From Pseudomonadota bacterium (lineage in GTDB: Bacteria > Myxococcota_A > Polyangia > Polyangiales > Polyangiaceae), in the NCBI GenBank assembly GCA_023402175.1, contig JAEXCN010000085.1:1-31467 (forward strand): 31,467 nucleotides of DNA. Direction: 5' to 3'. The notes under the pieces are model-generated. The model saw only the letters and a program-made list of their open reading frames with translations, was not told the origin of the DNA and did no database searches. Shown piece after piece: positions 30,771 through 31,467 of this stretch (position 1 is the first letter of the stretch; the number at the start of each line of letters is the position of its first letter). Made by a program: the position numbers and the translations under genes.

Positions 30771-31467
30771 ATGACCGAGAGAGAACGAGAAGCGAAGGCC
30801 GCCCGCGAGACCGTCCTCGCCACGTCGTTGGCGGATCGCACAGGCATCCTCGTGAAGGGGAAGGAGCGCTCGAGCTGGCTGAACGGCCTCGTCACGTGCG
30901 ACCTCGCGAAGCTCGGTCCGACTGCCGCGGCCTACGGGCTCGTGCTCGAGAAGAAAGGACGGATCCAGACCGACTTCTTCGTCGTCCCGGGGCGGAGCGC
31001 GGCTGTCGCAGAGACGCTCGCGCTCGCGGTCCCGCGCGAGCTCCGCGATGCGATGCTCGAGACGCTCGACCATTACCTCATCATGGAGGACGCAGAGCTC
31101 ATCGGAGCGGATCTCGCCGTCTGGCAGCTCATCGGGCCTGCGGCCGCGCAGGTCGTCGACACGCTCGGCGCGCCGTTCGCCGGCACGCTCGCGATGCCTC
31201 GTCTCGAGGGCGCGATCGTCGCCACACCCGCCGACGACGCCGACGCGTTCCGAGAGCGCCTCGAGAGCGCCGTCACCGCGGCTGGGGGCGAGATCGCCGA
31301 CGAGGCGACGTGGGAAGCGCTGCGCGTGGAGCGTGGCATCCCGCGCTTCGGCGTCGAGGTCGACACGACGCTGCTCCCGCAAGAGGCGTCGCTCGAGAAG
31401 GTCGCCGTCTCGTTCGACAAGGGCGGCTATCTCGGGCAGGAGGTCGTCTACATGCTCGAGACCCGCG
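30771..31467 (+). CDS. YgfZ/GcvT-family folate-binding protein, C-terminus cut by window edge
   Basis: The frame starts at ATG 30771 and runs off the right edge, giving 232 residues. It is a tetrahydrofolate-dependent protein related to GcvT; YgfZ (IBA57) helps build or repair iron-sulfur clusters. The N-terminal domain opens GILVKGKERSSWLNGLVTCDLAKLG and continues YGLVLEKKGRIQTDFFVV. The visible end has LRVERGIPRFGVEV, LLPQEASLEKVAVSFDKGGYLGQEVV. The family signature K-G-C-Y-x-G-Q-E appears here as K217-G-G219-Y-L-G-Q-E, so the conserved Cys is Gly. Everything else fits, so this is either a naturally Cys-less member or a sequence error. It is divergent from the lipid kinase. Confidence 0.85.
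   Translation, partial: MTEREREAKAARETVLATSLADRTGILVKGKERSSWLNGLVTCDLAKLGPTAAAYGLVLEKKGRIQTDFFVVPGRSAAVAETLALAVPRELRDAMLETLDHYLIMEDAELIGADLAVWQLIGPAAAQVVDTLGAPFAGTLAMPRLEGAIVATPADDADAFRERLESAVTAAGGEIADEATWEALRVERGIPRFGVEVDTTLLPQEASLEKVAVSFDKGGYLGQEVVYMLETR

Overview
This is a GC-rich chromosomal segment from a Gram-negative bacterium, most likely a myxobacterium (Myxococcota, probably Polyangiales). That placement is inference. It rests on secreted lipoproteins with Asp/Ala/Gly-rich linkers after the lipobox, a Hanks-type kinase with an HRDVSPHN loop beside a TPR/PEGA protein, a bactofilin, many outer-membrane proteins, and genes of unrelated function packed tightly together. I see no tRNA, rRNA, insertion sequence, phage gene or CRISPR array. 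About 28 genes are supported, and about eleven of them encode predicted lipoproteins.

Layout. 1-4530 (minus): a four-gene run reading FadL-type transporter, secreted alpha/beta-hydrolase lipoprotein, Omp85 barrel without POTRA domains, and a c-type cytochrome lipoprotein cut by the left edge. 4671-5387 (plus): a lone lipoprotein. 5479-9097 (minus): lipoprotein, Ser/Thr kinase and TPR/PEGA protein joined by ATGA overlaps. 9359-10585 (minus): a large lipoprotein with a UUCG-loop terminator. 10859-13202 (plus): sulfatase-fold lipoprotein and glyoxalase II. 13228-15784 (minus): Cys-rich lipoprotein, FemAB-like acyltransferase and an unrecognised soluble protein. 15860-17224 (plus): Pal-like OmpA lipoprotein and 3-methyladenine DNA glycosylase. 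17233-19806: SnoaL-like lipoprotein (minus), Cys-rich lipoprotein (plus), then a lipoprotein overlapping a bactofilin (minus). 19876-24501 (plus): peroxiredoxin, AMIN-like secreted protein, LptD-like LPS-assembly protein, bacterioferritin and bacterioferritin-associated ferredoxin. 24759-29440 (minus): SRPBCC protein, ABC-2 permease, membrane protein, and lysine 5,6-aminomutase KamD and KamE. 29639-30727 (minus): lipid-kinase-like protein. 30771 to the right edge (plus): YgfZ/GcvT-like folate protein.

How the genes fit together. The left end looks like an outer-membrane lipid-uptake cluster, with lipase outside and FadL channel in the envelope. The 5.5-9.1 kb cluster looks like a signalling unit: surface lipoprotein, transmembrane kinase, then TPR/PEGA membrane protein. 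The 19.4-24.5 kb stretch mixes envelope biogenesis with iron storage and release, and a candidate Fur box sits inside the bfd promoter. The kamDE pair gives adenosylcobalamin/PLP-dependent lysine rearrangement, but no other lysine-fermentation gene is in the window.

Most worth a second look: the LptD homologue whose only four mature cysteines form two CxC pairs, the YgfZ homologue with Gly in place of the signature Cys, the sulfatase-fold protein with Thr at the formylglycine position, the promoters that appear to give leaderless mRNAs, and several dyads in intergenic DNA. I did not find a clearly new multi-gene defence or mobile system.
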